Assembly (NCBI GenBank): GCA_033557675.1
Contig: JAWQRM010000090.1
Location: 1 to 31,328 of the forward strand
Direction: 5' to 3'
Source of the DNA: Coptodactyla brooksi
Taxonomy: Eukaryota > Arthropoda > Insecta > Coleoptera > Scarabaeidae
DNA: 31,328 bases
The notes under the pieces were generated by a model. That model did not search any database and was not told the origin of the DNA. It saw only the letters and a list, made by a program, of their open reading frames with translations. Positions 1 to 11,400 of this stretch are shown piece after piece. The position numbers and the translations under genes were made by a program. Every line of letters begins with the position of its first letter. The stretch's first letter is position 1.

Positions 1-171
1 ATAAGTAAATTAAAAAAATTATAAAAGTGTTAATCGTTACTCATTTGCTTTCTGAAATAAAAACAATTGAATGCTGTCGTATTATGGAAAATAAAATGTT
101 AAACCACTTTTATTTAAATTTTGTTTATAAATTCGATATATACTGTAGTATAAATTATACTTCATACGTAA

Positions 172-775
172 TGGGCACCCTGTATGTTCAAAGCTAGAGT
201 TCACGAGTGGTTCAATCGTTTAAAAAATGGCCGTGAAGATTTAAATGATAATGAAGGACCTGGTCGTCCAGAAAGGAAAAAATCGCGCTAAATTGATAGA
301 AAAAATCCGTTAAATTATTGCTATCGACGGAAATTTTATTTCTGAAATTTTATTCAAAATTTGGGAAACAGAAAAGTTTCTCATTTTAAACGGCTGAAAA
401 TGATCCAGATTTTCTTGATTCAGAAACTAAGCGTCAATCTGCACAATGAAAGTCGAAAGGCGAGCCAAAACCAAAAAAAATCGTTTTCAGAAGTCAAGAA
501 TCAAGACAATGTTGATTACTTTTTAGGATTTACAAGGGATTGTCCACAAGGAGTTTGTTTCACAAGGAAAAACTGTCAACAGGGAATATTATTTAGCAAT
601 TTTACATCGTTTGTGGTCAAGAATTGTACGTGTCAGGCAGCAGGAAAACAGCTGTTTTTATTGCATAATAATGCACCACCACATAAGACGTTCAGTTTGT
701 AAATTTTTGACTAAACTAGAAGATGTACATCATACATGACTTTCTCTTACGTTGCCCCCGATTTAAATATAAAAA
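172..775 (+). mobile_element. Decayed mariner (DD34D) transposon remnant
   Basis: Reading across frames gives a recognisable mariner transposase. At about 209-275 there is the second helix-turn-helix region (EWFNRLKNGRED, then a GRP-type turn). At about 405-480 there is a 'DSETKRQS...KGEPKPKK' block. At about 540-640 there is a 'VNREYYLAILHRLW' block, followed near 660-695 by 'LLHNNAPPHK'. In active mariners the last motif is HDNAP; here the catalytic Asp is Asn. Several frameshifts and stops separate the blocks, so the element is dead. The left flank carries 'caccctgtat' at 174-183. No intact terminal inverted repeats were identified, so the boundaries are approximate. It lies upstream of the cofilin promoter. 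Confidence 0.8.
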
Positions 776-905
776 AATTGTAAAAAAATTCCATTCGTAT
801 CTGTTATCTTTTCCCAAAAATGTGTAATAACGTCTAAACGGTGTCATTTAGAACTGATGTATGATAATTAAAGTGGCCTTAAAGTCTTATAAGGATTTTT
901 TCTCT

Positions 906-1352
906 TTGAAACCATTTCCTAAACTTAAACACTTAAACCCATAGTACTGTAGGCTGTTGAAATCAGATAATCAAGCAGAATCCAAAAATACAAAACTGTA
1001 CAGGCTGTTCCATTAAACAAAAATGAGCTATCTATTACTGTTAATACATGGATCACTCTGTATATTGAAATTTTAATTCAAAAGACGTAAATTTGAGAAT
1101 AAAAGTCGACCTGTCCGAGCATTTTTCACAATTTTCTAAAATATTGCCAAAAATCATTTTTATCCATTTTCTCTATACTTTTATGTTTTCATTAAATCTC
1201 TTGTAAACCATTACCTTTATCACTTAAACCTTTAGTGTTGTAGATTGTTGAAATCAGATGATTAAGTAGAATCAAAAAATACAAAAATAGACAGGCTGTT
1301 CCATTAAAAACTGTCCTATCTATTACTACTAATACGTGGATCACTCTGTATA
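906..1352. repeat. Two direct copies of a ~155-bp repeat ending in CACTCTGTATA
   Basis: Positions 906-1064 and 1201-1352 align throughout. Shared blocks include 'cacttaaacc', 'tgttgaaatcagat', 'caggctgttccattaaa' and 'ggatcactctgtata'. Within each copy the last ~62 bp begin with a TACAG-type end and finish with its approximate inverse (CTGTA), so they look like a small inverted-repeat element with adjoining flank. The ~135 bp between the copies is not obviously duplicated. This is probably duplicated transposon-end sequence; no coding capacity is visible. Confidence 0.75.
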
Positions 1353-1780
1353 ACTCTACTATTGTAATTGTATGTCCCTCGTTTCGAAGGCATTCGAAAG
1401 ATAAGACGTCTCAGAGTACAGATAAAAAACACTTAATAATTAATATTTATATAGTTTTAAAAATAGATATTATTTTGTTTAAACGTATTATTAAGTATTG
1501 GAATGATTCTATACTTTTGACGTGCACTGTATACTGGCTATTATTATGCTGTCGTAGACTTAAGAAGCAATGTAAGCATCAGTTATTTTACATTTTATCC
1601 CTTGGTTGGAAAATGTACTAATGTTGTAATATGTGGCAATATTGCTAATCGGAAAGAATTATAACAATAAATTTCTAACACATTCGATAGTCATGTAAAC
1701 TCGTGGTTATGCGACTAAATGGTTAAATTTGCGGTTATTTGGTTTCATCGTAATGTAAAAATTCTGCGTTGCATTTGTTA
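1353..1780. other. Unassigned AT-rich spacer
   Basis: No open reading frame, RNA gene or clear repeat was recognised between the duplicated repeat and the CpG-richer presumptive promoter segment of cofilin. Confidence 0.5.
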
Positions 1781-2435
1781 AAGGCGACGACGGCCAAAAA
1801 TGTGTTAAAATCGTTTTCGAAATGTCCGGTTAAAATCGATCATTTGGGCGTGGCGGCAAAATTGAATTTTTGCGCAGCCATTTTGATTCATAAGTTTGTT
1901 TGCCCATTTATGGGCATTTGAGAGACGCCGTTATTACATTGGCTGAAAATCTGACTCACGGTTCCTGACAATTTTCGCGTTTGTTTCAATGTAATTTTCA
2001 ACAGTTTTCACCTTAAGATCCTCACGCTCACGTCCCGATTTTAAAATCGCACTCGAAAGCTTCTTTTAACGGTTTAAGGCACCCGTAAAAAAGTTATAAA
2101 TAATTTGAAAAAGGGCGCACTGCGCGCGCACGATAAGTAGTACCGTTTTCGAGCTGGTCGCTGTCGGCGTTTTTAAATTAGTTTGACGGCATTGTCACAT
2201 ACCATCTCTCAATTCCGACTTTTGCTCATATTTGGAAGCAAATAAGTGTTGTAAATCTTTTAATAGATCCGTGGAAGCGAACGTGTTGGCGTAGAAATTT
2301 TCGACGCGTGCGCAGTGGATCGCACCGGTAGATCAACGTCCGCTTCGGATCTTTAGTCACGAACAGTCAACGGAATACCGGTGCATCTGGCAGTTGATTT
2401 TTGTGATATTATAGCGTCTCCTGTATTAATTCAAT
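1780..2435 (+). promoter_or_regulatory. Presumptive promoter and 5'UTR of cofilin
   Basis: The 650 bp before the cofilin start codon are visibly richer in G+C and CpG than the flanks, for example the gcgcgcgcacg run near 2120 and the tcgacgcgtgcgcag block near 2305. This is the position expected for the promoter and untranslated leader of a ubiquitously expressed gene. No TATA box or initiator could be assigned, and the transcription start is unknown. The CpG-rich character continues into the first kilobase of intron 1. The call is inference from position and composition. Confidence 0.4.
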
Positions 2436-5400
2436 ATGGTAAGTGCTGCCCGTTTAGTCTATATTAAAGTTAATCGAAAAGGTGGTGTAAAAATAGAGCT
2501 TTTTTCGCGAATATGACACTACGCTTTTTCAAGCCGGCGGCCATTTCGTTAAGTAGAGAACAGCAAAGCTTCATTTTTGCATCTACCGGAAAATTCACCA
2601 GGCAAATTACGACTATCTCGCGTTTTCTTATTATAAGAGATTCAATATGGAAAGTTTGACTGATAAAATATCGCTTATTTGTACATAGTGAGTCATAAGC
2701 CTCGCCCATACAAGCCGAAGGGAATTGATATAAAATACCATACCGGACTAGTTGGATACTATGCTTTTTCTCATTCATTCAGCTGTGATTCATACCTATC
2801 CGTTCAAGGTTGGCAAATCCCGGTTACCATTTAAGAAATACGAACGGTAGATCTGTTGGTTTTATATGGATTTATGACATTTGAGACGTTGTATTTACTG
2901 TTTAGGCACTTTTCTATCGTTTTATACCGTTTATATGTGTTTGAGCGCTAAAATAGTACGATTCTATAAATAAACGCCATGTGCGGCCATATATATATTG
3001 GTCCATCGGGCGTAGAAAGTTTTTTCTTTACAATTGACGCCAGAATAAGATTTCAATCGAAAATCTGTGTGCAATATTTCGTTAAATATCTACTTCGCTA
3101 CACTTGGGCACAACAGATTTTTAACCGACACTTTGAATGACCGTTATTAATAACATAATTTTAATGGTCGTTTTGCACACTTTATAACGGTACAGGTGCT
3201 TTTTGGCTAGACCGAAGTATTATCACGTCAAAGCAAAAATAACTTCGTCTGCCTACTCTGGTCGTATTCGCGTATTGGGACGCCAACTTTTTATATCGGA
3301 CATCTGGTTTGTATAAGCGGACCGAATCACACGAAGTAGTAGTGTGAGTACAGAGCGGATACAACAAACGATATCGTTCAATAAAAATTCCGTCGTCGCG
3401 ACACTACGTCAATAAAAATAAAAGGAAATTCATTCCTAATTGGCATAAATAGCTGCTCAAAAATAATAAAGAGTCGATTCGCGTTAAATTCCGACGAGAT
3501 CTGAAATCGGTACAATTATATCGAAAGAATTTTTGCACTGATTTTATTTAAGTGTCAATCACAATTAATGTATAATATGCCAATTAAGTGCTTGATAACT
3601 AGAATATTACGTGACGATACAGAAAAGAAAGCCGTTTGCCCGATATTTTTATTTCACTTCGTTGTCAGACTTTCAAGCACTTATGAATTTCTTCAATACT
3701 AATACCCAATAAAGTTGGTCAAAGATACATTATTTATTAGTGGTGATAACCTTACTTTTTGCGATTAAATTTAATCAATCCAACCGCCACTTTTCAACGT
3801 TACGATTAGTTTCTTTTAATACTCCGTTGGATATTTGCCAATAGTCGAATAGTATGTTGTAAAAGCAGAAAATAGCTTCGGTGGGAAAAACATCACTATT
3901 TTTTACATACTATTACTGATGTTTATTATTACATGTATTTATTATTCCTGATGAATGTTATGAGTGAGATTTTTCAAATAGCATCAATTAACACGTTACC
4001 TGCACGTAGTGCTCTTATTGAATAGTTCTTTTTTTGTTTTGTATTATTAAAGAGCACGACTTTTTCCCGAACTGTACAGGTACTGTTTCTCGGAAACTAT
4101 TTATTGTAGAATTTATAACTAAAGTGACCAAAAGAAAACGTAGGAAATTATTTTCAGGTTGCTAAGATGGCCGCTAGGGGGCGTAACTTCGATTTTTTTT
4201 CAAATGTTCAAATTTTTGTATAAACATCTGTAACTTCAAAACGACTGAAAGCATTTCAACAAACTTAGCGTCGTTGAAAGGAGCTTTTCTTGGGCAACAA
4301 AAGCTACCTTATTTGTGGTGATTGTAATTTGATATGTCGCCACCAGAGGGCATTTATCTATATTACAACTGAACTTGCAAAATTTCTTTAAAAATTAAAT
4401 CTATTGGTATTATTTTTTTCCATGAAAAGAAAATAGCAAAAGGATGCCTAAACAAGCTAGAGAAAACCGCGCCTCGATCTTATTCCTAGCCTAAAATATC
4501 GGTGAAAGATTCAATGGATAGGGTGCCTAATGGTTATGCAACCAAAGAAATATTAACAGAAGTGTGTTGCCTACCTACAATTCATGCTTAGGCGCATATT
4601 AACTATATAGGTACGAGTAAGCGTATAATAAGTAGCAAGCCACGGAAGATAAAACAAATGCCTAATAACAATATTGGAAAGAAACGTCAAATTTTGTTTA
4701 GATGCAGTACAATTTGTTAGTTGCACACGTTAAATTTTAAAAATGCCTTTTACAAATGAAGCTGTTGACATGATTGCGTGATTGTAATTTGGTATGTCGC
4801 CACTAGAGGGCATTTATCGATATTACGACGGAACTTGCAAAATTTCTTTAAAAATTAAATCTATTGGCAATACTTTTTTTCCATGAAAAAATAGGAAAAT
4901 GGTCCCCAAACAAGCATTACGGGGAAAATTCAATGGATTTTGGTAGGTTGCCTACTGGTTATGCAACCAAAGTAACATATTAACCATATAGGTACCTATA
5001 TATTAACCATATTCATCATTTGTAAAAGGCATTTTTAAAATTTAACGTGTGCATAAATTGCCCCATTTTATTTGGGTGCATAAATTGTACTGCACCCAAA
5101 TAAAATTTGACGTTGCTTTCCAATAGTGTTATTAGGCATTTGTTTTATCTTCCATGGCTTGCTACTTATTATACACTTACTCGTACCTATATAGTTAATA
5201 TGCGCCTAAGCTTGAATTGTAGGTGGCAAGATCCATTGAATTTTTTCATTAACCTTCTTTCACCGATATTTTAGGCTAGGAATAAGATATCGAGGCGCGG
5301 TTTTCTCTAGTTTAAAAAAATAATACCTATAGATTTCATTTTTTTAAAGAAATTTTCCAATTTCAGTAGTAATATCGATAAATGCACTCTAGTGGCGATA

Positions 5401-8400
5401 TGCTAAATTACAATCACCACAAATAAGGTAGCTAAGGTTGTTGAAATGCTTTCAGTAGTTTTGAAGTTACAGCCGTTTTTTTATGCGAACATTTGAGCAC
5501 CCCCCACCACTTTATTTTTAGAAATGTTTAACAAAGCAGACTTGAATTTATCTCAACTTTAAGAAGTATATATATATATATATATATATATTTTAATAGG
5601 ACGAAATTTCGAGATACACCACATTTTTAATTTCAAAATGTCCCCTAGTGGCCATCATTATTTTCAATCTGAAAATAATTTCCTAGATTTTCTTTTGGCT
5701 ACTTTAGTTGTAATTTTTTTACCGCAAATCTCTGCAATAAGTAGTTTCTGAGATACAGTATCTTGCACGCTTATTTGGCGACCCTGTACAATTATAATTT
5801 TTACGTCATTGAATAACTAAAGAACCAGCTGACAATTGTTTAGACTAATTGTTTAGGAATAAAGACAATAAGTATTTATTTTGGCATAGTAATTTTTATA
5901 CAGAGTGCCCCAAAAGATATGGAGTGTGCAGTAAAAAATTTTGTGATTACGTCATTATCGACCTTTCTTTTAAATAGAACACTCTGTATATTTTTGATTT
6001 TTTGGGTTACTCTTGGTAAGATCTTTGAAAGTCATATGAATATTTAAGGTCATAAAGTTGACAGTTTTTGAGATATTGGAGTATTTATTACAATAAGTAA
6101 ATTTAAAGACTTCCGTGGAAATTAATACATTAATGGTTTAAAAAGTGTAATAACGTAAGTTTTAAACTATAAAACACAAAAACTTAAATTTAACGTAACA
6201 GATGTTCGAAATGTTGTCCGTTAACAGCGAGGCAATGTCCCAATCGGTCATGTACTTGTTTTTTTTTGTTAAAAAAATCTAGGATGCTATTTATCACTTA
6301 CTATTGTAAGTGATAAATTAACTGTCAAAAACTTGTGAAGATATTCGTTGGCGTAAGATGGTGCATTTAATAGAAAAAGGAAGAATTATCATTTTAATGA
6401 TGGTTGATTATGGAGATCTTAGGAGAACACAACAGGAAGTGTGTACTCTATTCAATGAGATTCATCCAAATCGAGAACCAATTAATCACTCGGTCGTCAG
6501 CAAAACGTTAAAGTGCTTCAGTGAAACAGATAATGTCCCTAAAGTTGGTCGATCTACAGTCGCATCAAACGTTAATAAAAAACTAGATGTGTCATTTGAA
6601 GTTGTGGAAAATCCACATACTTTAACTTATCAGCTAACTGATTTAAGATTTAAGGTCATAATCAACTTTATGACCTTAAATCTTCATATGACTTTGTTTG
6701 AAACATTTTTTAATATAAAGTCTGCTTAAGGCGGTAGCATCATTACAAAATAATATTTTGTACAAAGATTATTTGATGTTAATTTTTTGAACTTCTTGAG
6801 CGTATTATAGTATTCGTGATATTATAGCATGAAAATTTTATTAGGTTGTTCGGAAAGTAATTTCGTTTTTTTTGTGTTGAAAATGGAAGACAGTTTTCTT
6901 ATTGAGTATAGATATAAAATAATATAATATGTTTTATGTAATTACACAGTCGCCATTTTGGTCCAACACCTTTCGTCATCTTTCTGGCAGTAACATGATT
7001 CCATGCTCATAAAACTTCTGATTCTTGCTGGAAAAAACTGATTTAAGTCATTTTTGAAGGCTTCATTTGAAGTAAAGGTTTTGCCGTCCAAAAAATTTGT
7101 AGAGGCTGAAACAAGTAATAACTGGAAGGTGCCAGATCTGAAAAATTTGATGGGTATGGTAGTACATACATCCCAGCCAAGCCGTAAAAGCTTTTGGTGA
7201 GTTACCAAATTGGTATGCGGTCTCGCACTAACTTGGTGGAACACCATACCTTTTCTATTGATCAATTCTGGCCTTTTCTGTTTGAGTGAATCATGCAATT
7301 TGTCCAGTTGGTGACAGTACACTCTAGATTTGATTGTGGTATTCACCTAAAAATGTTGCAAACTTGCAAAAGATTTTGCAAACTGTTGGAAACAGTTTTG
7401 CAAATCAGTGTCAAAGAATCACGCAATTTATTTGTCTAATTGATGACAGTACACTTTAGAACTGATCGTGATATTTTCCCAAAAATTTTGCAAATCAGTT
7501 TGCGAAAATTATACAATTCGTCCAGTTGATGACAGTACACTTTAGAATTGATCGTGGTATGCTCCCAAAAATTTCGAAAAGAGCCCTTAAAAATTTGGAA
7601 AAATGTTGCAAACCAGTTTTGGCACTTTGGAGATGTATTGACATTCTGTCAATACATCTCCATACTTATCGATTAATTCTTTTCTCGCTTGAATTACATT
7701 TTTTATCTTTTTTGTAATAAAAATAGCAAAATGCGCCGAAAATGCTATTTTCGATTCTCCATGTTTCGTAAGACACAAAAAGGAAACAATTGCACAGAAA
7801 CGAACAAAATATTTTCACACATAAACTTTGCAATATCACCTGTCAGAATATATAATTCATATACGGTTGAGAATGAAGTTGGCTGACTAAAATACAACTA
7901 ACCCCTGTGCCGCGAAAAAAGCTAAATTACTTTCGGAACAATCGAATATTATTGAAATGTTAGTTTACGTAATTATGCCAAAAACTACGAATATTGCAAT
8001 TCTAGTTGAATATTGCAAATAATTTATTTTATGACTTAAAATGGTGCTTCAACACACAAAAGCCAAGTAATTAGCAAAGACATTAATTATTATATAAAAC
8101 ATTTCCAAGCATATATTTTCATAAAAGGCCCAGTCGATGCAAACTGTACTTTTATTACATCCAAGCCGATTTAATGAACAGATTTATGAAGTATGTATAA
8201 ATAACCTTGACCGTCAGCTTTATCTTAGTAACGATAGAACGCAGAACAATAAACGGGTAACCCGTTTATTGTTCTGCAAGTTTTTTAACGATATATGTTA
8301 AATGTTGTAAAATATTCAGATAGGCAGTGTATGTAAAAAGTAAATTAAAAGCTGATAAAACTTGGTTGATGACACAAAAAATTCCTCGTAAATCAATTAG

Positions 8401-11400
8401 ATTAATTATCGTAGATATGTGCTGTATCTTCATAGATTAGCAACATTTTCTGTTTCCTCGTATAAAAAATCTAATTTGTTGATACGTGTTCATTAAAACA
8501 CACAAAAATAAAATTACGACGTTCGATTGTTTCGAATATCTAAAAATAGGTCATTCTAAGGTCATTGATTTTTCCAGCAATCTATGTAGGGAAAGCTTGC
8601 CAAATATGGTTATCGCACGTACGTGCGCTATGTTGGCGGTAATTCCATAACGGGAACATTTAATCTGAAATGTTTGTCTACTTTGCTATCATATCACGTT
8701 TATTTGCCATTCGTTTACCTATAAAAATGTTAATGTAGTATTTATGTTGAGTAATATTCCTTATCTAAGTTCCAAGAAAAATTAATATTAATTTCTATTT
8801 TTATTTTTCTGAAATTAATTAATAGATGGCGCTCTTGATTGACAGCAAATGCATACAGCGCATACATTTTTTTCTTGAATATTTAAATTATGTTTGCTGC
8901 CTTCTATGCAGATTAGCAAATTGCATTAATGTCTCAAAACTTCTCATTTAAATTTAATGATTGTATTATTTGCCGAAGTTTTTGGAAAAAGTAGTAAAAT
9001 TAATAAATAATTATTTACATTTATATGAGAAATAAGAATTTTTTATAGTAATAGATATTTTATTATACCTTTGTTTAAAAGTTTGATTCAGTATTTAATA
9101 AATATAAAATTGGGGATTGTGTAAGCAAATAGTACATATGTACAACCTGTATGTCCGAAATTTTTAAATTATACAATGTTCGATGTGATGCAACTTTTAT
9201 TTGAAACATTTTCCCTGGAACCAAATCGCAGGGATGTTTAAAATTTGTGACAAATGTCAATTTTCGTGTTTAAGAAGGGGAAATTTTAATTTCGTTCAAT
9301 GTGAGTTCATTATTTCCTAGTGTCTCGCATACCATAACCATATCATACTTGAAGAATTGCTTAAATTTAGGCGGCAATTTTACAAACATTCAATTGATGA
9401 TTTCATCAATTCATTGATGAAAGAAAAGAAAAGAAATTTCATCAAACGGATTGATGATTTCATGGATCAATTAAATTCGTGATTTCCCACTATTAAGTTC
9501 ACATATGAGATGGAAAACAATGGACCACTACCTTCTCCAGATACGTTAGATCTTAGTAAGAATAGTGGGCTAGAATTTGATGTATCAAATATATACAAGT
9601 AGATATATCCCTGCCGATTCCGCTCATTGTGTAGTTAACATTGGCTAGTTTGTATTTTCCAGTTTATCATTTAGTTAATTTCCCTCTTAAGTGAGTTAGA
9701 TTCAGCAGAGTAATAACTTAAGGATTATAGCTGCTATTAATGGATTTCATAGGAATTTGGTAGATAAGTTAATTAATTGCAGCATAAATATAAGAAAAGT
9801 TTGCCTAAGATTAAAAAAACGCACCAAATTGGTTTTTCAGTCCAATATGTTAAAAATAGTGTTGGAGAATCCGAAAGATAAAATCAACATCTTGGAAAAA
9901 TGTGGAATATATGAAATAAGTTGTAGTGATTGTGATAAAAAATATATTAGATACACTAGGTCTATACAAACAAGGTTCGCAGAGCACTTAGCTCATTTAA
10001 AGTACGATCGTATGGAGAAATCTAGCGTAGTCGAACATGCTTTTAATAGGTACCATACGATTAACATAGACAACAGCTTTTTAAAACCTCTCCTATTAAT
10101 CTAGGGACAGAGATATATTCATACCTTTTCCAATTTATCCTAATGACAAAAAAGCCGTTCTACTATAATTTGTTTTCTTGCTTGTTATGAGGAGTACTTT
10201 TAAGTTCATAAATACTACCTGCAATATTAACATTCAGATAACTTTCAGATAAATTTGTCCTTGATCATTACTATAATATTATAAAGCAACAGTTTGCTTC
10301 ATACATATGTGAAGTGTTGTAGGCCATGTGTTAAAAATGTAGTTATGTCAGATTTGACATTGCCAACCAAATGATTAATACTAATAAGAATTTTCACGAA
10401 AATCTGTCCAATACTTTTTGAGGTCACCTAAAACTCTTATCTCATAAACAGGATATTTATAATATTAGTATGGATTAATGTGTATCTCGAAATTATAACA
10501 ACTGATGTTACTATATTTTTGACTCACTAATTTGTGCTGACTGTCGGTTTGGCTGATGTCGTTTAACTTCTGTCATTAGAAATTCAAAATTTGTGTCCTG
10601 CTTATCGAGAGCATTTCGGCTACCTGCAAAATTCCAAATATGACCAGTCTGTATCCAGTAATGAAAATTCCGATAGATGTAGCGATATGTTGGCCTCGCC
10701 TCATTTGAAAATTGAATCAAATTCTTGTAATTGCAGGCATCGGGTGTCACCGTTTCGGATTCTTGTAAGACCACGTACGAAGAGATCAAAAAGGACAAGA
10801 AGCACCGTTATGTCATCTTTTTCATCAAGGATGAGAAACAAATCGACGTGGAGGTCGTTGGCACGCGGGACGAGGAGTACGAGAAGTTTCTAACCGACCT
10901 GCAGGCCGGAGGAGCAGGCGAGTGCCGTTATGGCTTGTACGACTTTGAGTACATGCACCAATGTCAGGGCACATCGGAATCTTCTAAAAAACAAAAACTC
11001 TTCCTCATGTCCTGGTGTCCCGATACTGCCAAAGTTAAAAAGAAGATGTTGTACTCCAGGTAAGAGATATTCAAAGTTTGAACTTACATAATTATGTTAT
11101 TATGTGAGCATTGATTTAAAAAAATAAGTATATGATTGTAGTATCGTATATAATGGTAGCAATTTTATGCAAGTTTCTTGAAGGTTGCTTGTGGTTTTGT
11201 GGTTGATTATAACTTGTGCTTTCCTTGAAATTACAGAATAAACGAGTTTACAGCATAATTTTTGTATTAATTTAATAATATTCAAGGAGCTTGCTTCATT
11301 TTTGGCCATTAATGTGGTGTAGTGGAGGGCTAACAGATTATTTCTGATTATGAATCACAAATTTTACTGCAACTTGTTGCAAAGACCTATAAAATATCAA

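Noticed and set aside
2470..3367. - strand ORFs in the first part of cofilin intron 1
   Set aside because: Short frames with no recognisable domains, no splice context and no repeat relatives; likely chance.
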